A model generated the notes under the pieces. That model was not told the DNA's origin. It ran no database searches and was given only the letters and a program-made list of their open reading frames with translations. 6,371 nucleotides of DNA, from the NCBI GenBank assembly GCA_033764865.1, contig JANRIM010000157.1, forward strand, positions 1 to 6,371, read 5' to 3'. Positions 5,127 through 6,371 of the stretch are shown here, piece after piece. Positions within the stretch are counted from its first letter, which is position 1. Every line of letters begins with the position of its first letter. Source of the stretch: VFBF01 sp033764865. GTDB taxonomy: Bacteria; Pseudomonadota; Alphaproteobacteria; Caulobacterales; Aquidulcibacteraceae. The translations under genes and the position numbers were made by a program.

Positions 5127-6037
5127 GCCCGTGGCTCGGGCGGCGCCGTGCGCCCGATCCGCCGGATTTCCCAGTGGAGGTCGACGCCGCTGTGGACCAG
5201 CACCTTCGCGCGCACCTCCTCGCCGAGCCCTTCAATGTCGGCCGCGGTGGCGTCGCCGGTGTTGATCAGGAAGTTGCAGTGCTTTTCGCTCACCTGCGCC
5301 CCGCCGCGGCGATGGCCGCGCAGACCGGCTTCGTCCACCAGCTTCCAGGCGTTCATGCCCGGCGGATTCTGGAAGGTTGAGCCGCCTGTCTTCGCGCGGA
5401 TCGGCTGGGCCGCTTCGCGCCTGGCGGTGATTTCCGCCATGCGGTCGGCGATGGCGGCGGGATCGTCCGGCGCGCCCTCGAAGGTGGCGGTTGTGAAGAT
5501 CAGCCCCTCGGGGGCTTCACTGCGGCGATAGGAGAACCTGAAATCCCGCGCCGACAGCGTGACCGGCGCGCCCTCCCGCGTGATCGCGGTCGCCGACACG
5601 AGCACATCCTTGGTCTCGCGCCCGTAGCAGCCGGCGTTCATGGTCAGCGCGCCGCCGATGGCGCCCGGTATGCCGACGAAGAACTCCAGGCCCGCGACGC
5701 CCGCCTTCGCGGCCGCACGCGCCACCATCGCATCGAGCGCGCCGGCGCCGGCGGTCAGACGCGCGCCGTCGACGGCGATGTCCGCGAACGCCCTTCCCGC
5801 CAACCGGACGACGACGCCCGCAACGCCCCCGTCACGCACGATGAGGTTGGATCCCACGCCGATGGGGTACACGGGCACCGCAGGCGGCAGCGCGCGCAGG
5901 AAATCCGACAGGTCTTCCACGTCCGCCGGCAGGAACAGCGCGTCCGCGGGCCCGCCGACGCGAAACCACGTGTACGGCGCAAGCGTTTCGTCACGCAGCA
6001 GCTTTCCACGCACGGGAGGAAGATCAGGAAGGGACAT
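5123..6037 (-). CDS. murB: UDP-N-acetylenolpyruvoylglucosamine reductase
   Basis: FAD- and NADPH-dependent reduction of UDP-GlcNAc-enolpyruvate to UDP-MurNAc, the second committed step of peptidoglycan precursor synthesis; cytoplasmic. At 304 residues it is the shorter MurB type found in alphaproteobacteria. FAD-binding elements are TWFRVGGPAD (23-32), GVGSNLIVRDGG (60-71) and FFVGIPGAIGGALTMNAGCYG (119-139, first part). FSYRRS (168-173) carries the tyrosine and arginine of the substrate site. TGGSTFQNP (217-225) holds the proton-donor serine S220, and E290 (HWEIRRIG) is the conserved late glutamate. The ATG at 6035-6037 lacks a strong Shine-Dalgarno but overlaps the upstream gene's end by 14 bases, so coupling is likely; the N-terminus matches relatives. 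At the 3' end the TAG shares CTAG with the convergent TIR-like gene. There is no room for a terminator between them. Confidence 0.96.
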   Translation of the reverse strand: MSLPDLPPVRGKLLRDETLAPYTWFRVGGPADALFLPADVEDLSDFLRALPPAVPVYPIGVGSNLIVRDGGVAGVVVRLAGRAFADIAVDGARLTAGAGALDAMVARAAAKAGVAGLEFFVGIPGAIGGALTMNAGCYGRETKDVLVSATAITREGAPVTLSARDFRFSYRRSEAPEGLIFTTATFEGAPDDPAAIADRMAEITARREAAQPIRAKTGGSTFQNPPGMNAWKLVDEAGLRGHRRGGAQVSEKHCNFLINTGDATAADIEGLGEEVRAKVLVHSGVDLHWEIRRIGRTAPPEPRA

Positions 6038-6371
6038 GGAGGCTCGGTATCATCGCCGGCGCGCGGACGCCACGGATGGCGCGCAGCGGCGCGCCGATGG
6101 CGCCGGCGACGAGCGCGGCGAGGATCTGCGGCGCCGGAGGAACCTGCGAAAGCGGCCCCACGATCCGGTCGCGAAGGAACGGCAGCACGACGCCGTCGGA
6201 TTGATAGACGGGTGTGAAGAGGTAACTCGCCGCCTGATAGAGCCGCACATGCCACCGTCTCATCCGCGCATAGGCGGCCAGCGCGTCGGCCCTTTCCGCA
6301 TGCGCCGACAGCGCCGCCGACAAGGCGAACGCGTCAAGCAACGCCATGTTGGCCCCCTGCCCCAGCTGCGG
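6024..6371 (-). CDS. FAD-dependent monooxygenase, PHBH/UbiH-like (5' part outside window)
   Basis: C-terminal 115 residues of a longer protein; the frame is open to the right edge. The first visible residues, PQLGQGANMALLDAFALSAAL, less the last, match the motif of PHBH-fold flavin monooxygenases in which the FAD ribityl and pyrophosphate are bound (Gly-Asp-Ala-Ala-His...Pro-x-x-Gly-Gln-Gly-x-Asn...Asp-Ala). The later LFTPVYQSD and FLRDRIVGPL segments resemble the C-terminal cap of UbiH-like or geranylgeranyl-reductase-like FAD oxidoreductases. The substrate cannot be told from this fragment. It ends 14 bases inside murB, so the two are probably cotranscribed. In many alphaproteobacteria murC and murG lie upstream of murB, so a flavin monooxygenase here is a departure from the common arrangement. 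A methionine at 6347 is internal, not the start. Confidence 0.8.
   Translation of the reverse strand, partial: PQLGQGANMALLDAFALSAALSAHAERADALAAYARMRRWHVRLYQAASYLFTPVYQSDGVVLPFLRDRIVGPLSQVPPAPQILAALVAGAIGAPLRAIRGVRAPAMIPSLHVPS

Overview
The window is strongly GC-rich and holds the distal half of a division and cell-wall (dcw) cluster. In minus-strand transcription order it reads: 3' end of an FAD-dependent monooxygenase gene, murB, [a plus-strand TIR-like gene], ddl, ftsQ, ftsA, and ftsZ, which runs off the left edge. The order murB-ddl-ftsQ-ftsA-ftsZ, the FtsZ N-terminus, the roughly 304-residue MurB and the FtsQ sequence point to an alphaproteobacterium. The FtsZ N-terminus resembles Caulobacter relatives, so a Caulobacterales/Maricaulales/Parvularculales-like host is my guess. 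That placement is inference; no taxonomic marker in the window settles it.

Left part (1-4333, all minus strand): ftsZ (1-1103, 3' end outside), a 101-base gap with one GANTC site, ftsA (1205-2494), ftsQ (2502-3422) and ddl (3410-4333). ddl and ftsQ overlap by 13 bases. ftsQ and ftsA are 7 bases apart, and the ftsA Shine-Dalgarno overlaps the ftsQ stop codon, so this looks like a translationally coupled operon. Ddl makes the D-Ala-D-Ala dipeptide for peptidoglycan, FtsQ links the periplasmic divisome to the inner membrane, FtsA tethers FtsZ to the membrane, and FtsZ forms the Z-ring.

Middle (4334-5126): a 241-base divergent intergenic region carries no gene. It holds a small inverted repeat in the ddl leader, two closely spaced TTAA boxes, and two adjacent GC-rich inverted repeats. 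It is followed by a plus-strand gene (4575-5126) for a small protein with a TIR-like fold, a Pro-rich linker and one C-terminal membrane segment. This gene sits where murB and ddl would be expected to adjoin. It ends tail-to-tail with murB on a shared CTAG, so both stop codons lie in the same four bases.

Right part (5123-6371, minus strand): murB, overlapped by 14 bases by the end of an FAD-dependent monooxygenase gene whose 5' part lies outside the window.

The main point of interest is the membrane-anchored TIR-like protein placed against the direction of transcription inside an essential cell-wall/division operon. It also splits the operon, so ddl-ftsQ-ftsA-ftsZ would need either its own promoter or readthrough antisense to the TIR gene. 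The remaining genes are ordinary dcw genes with small peculiarities: a degenerate phosphate-2 motif in FtsA and an early hexaproline in FtsQ.
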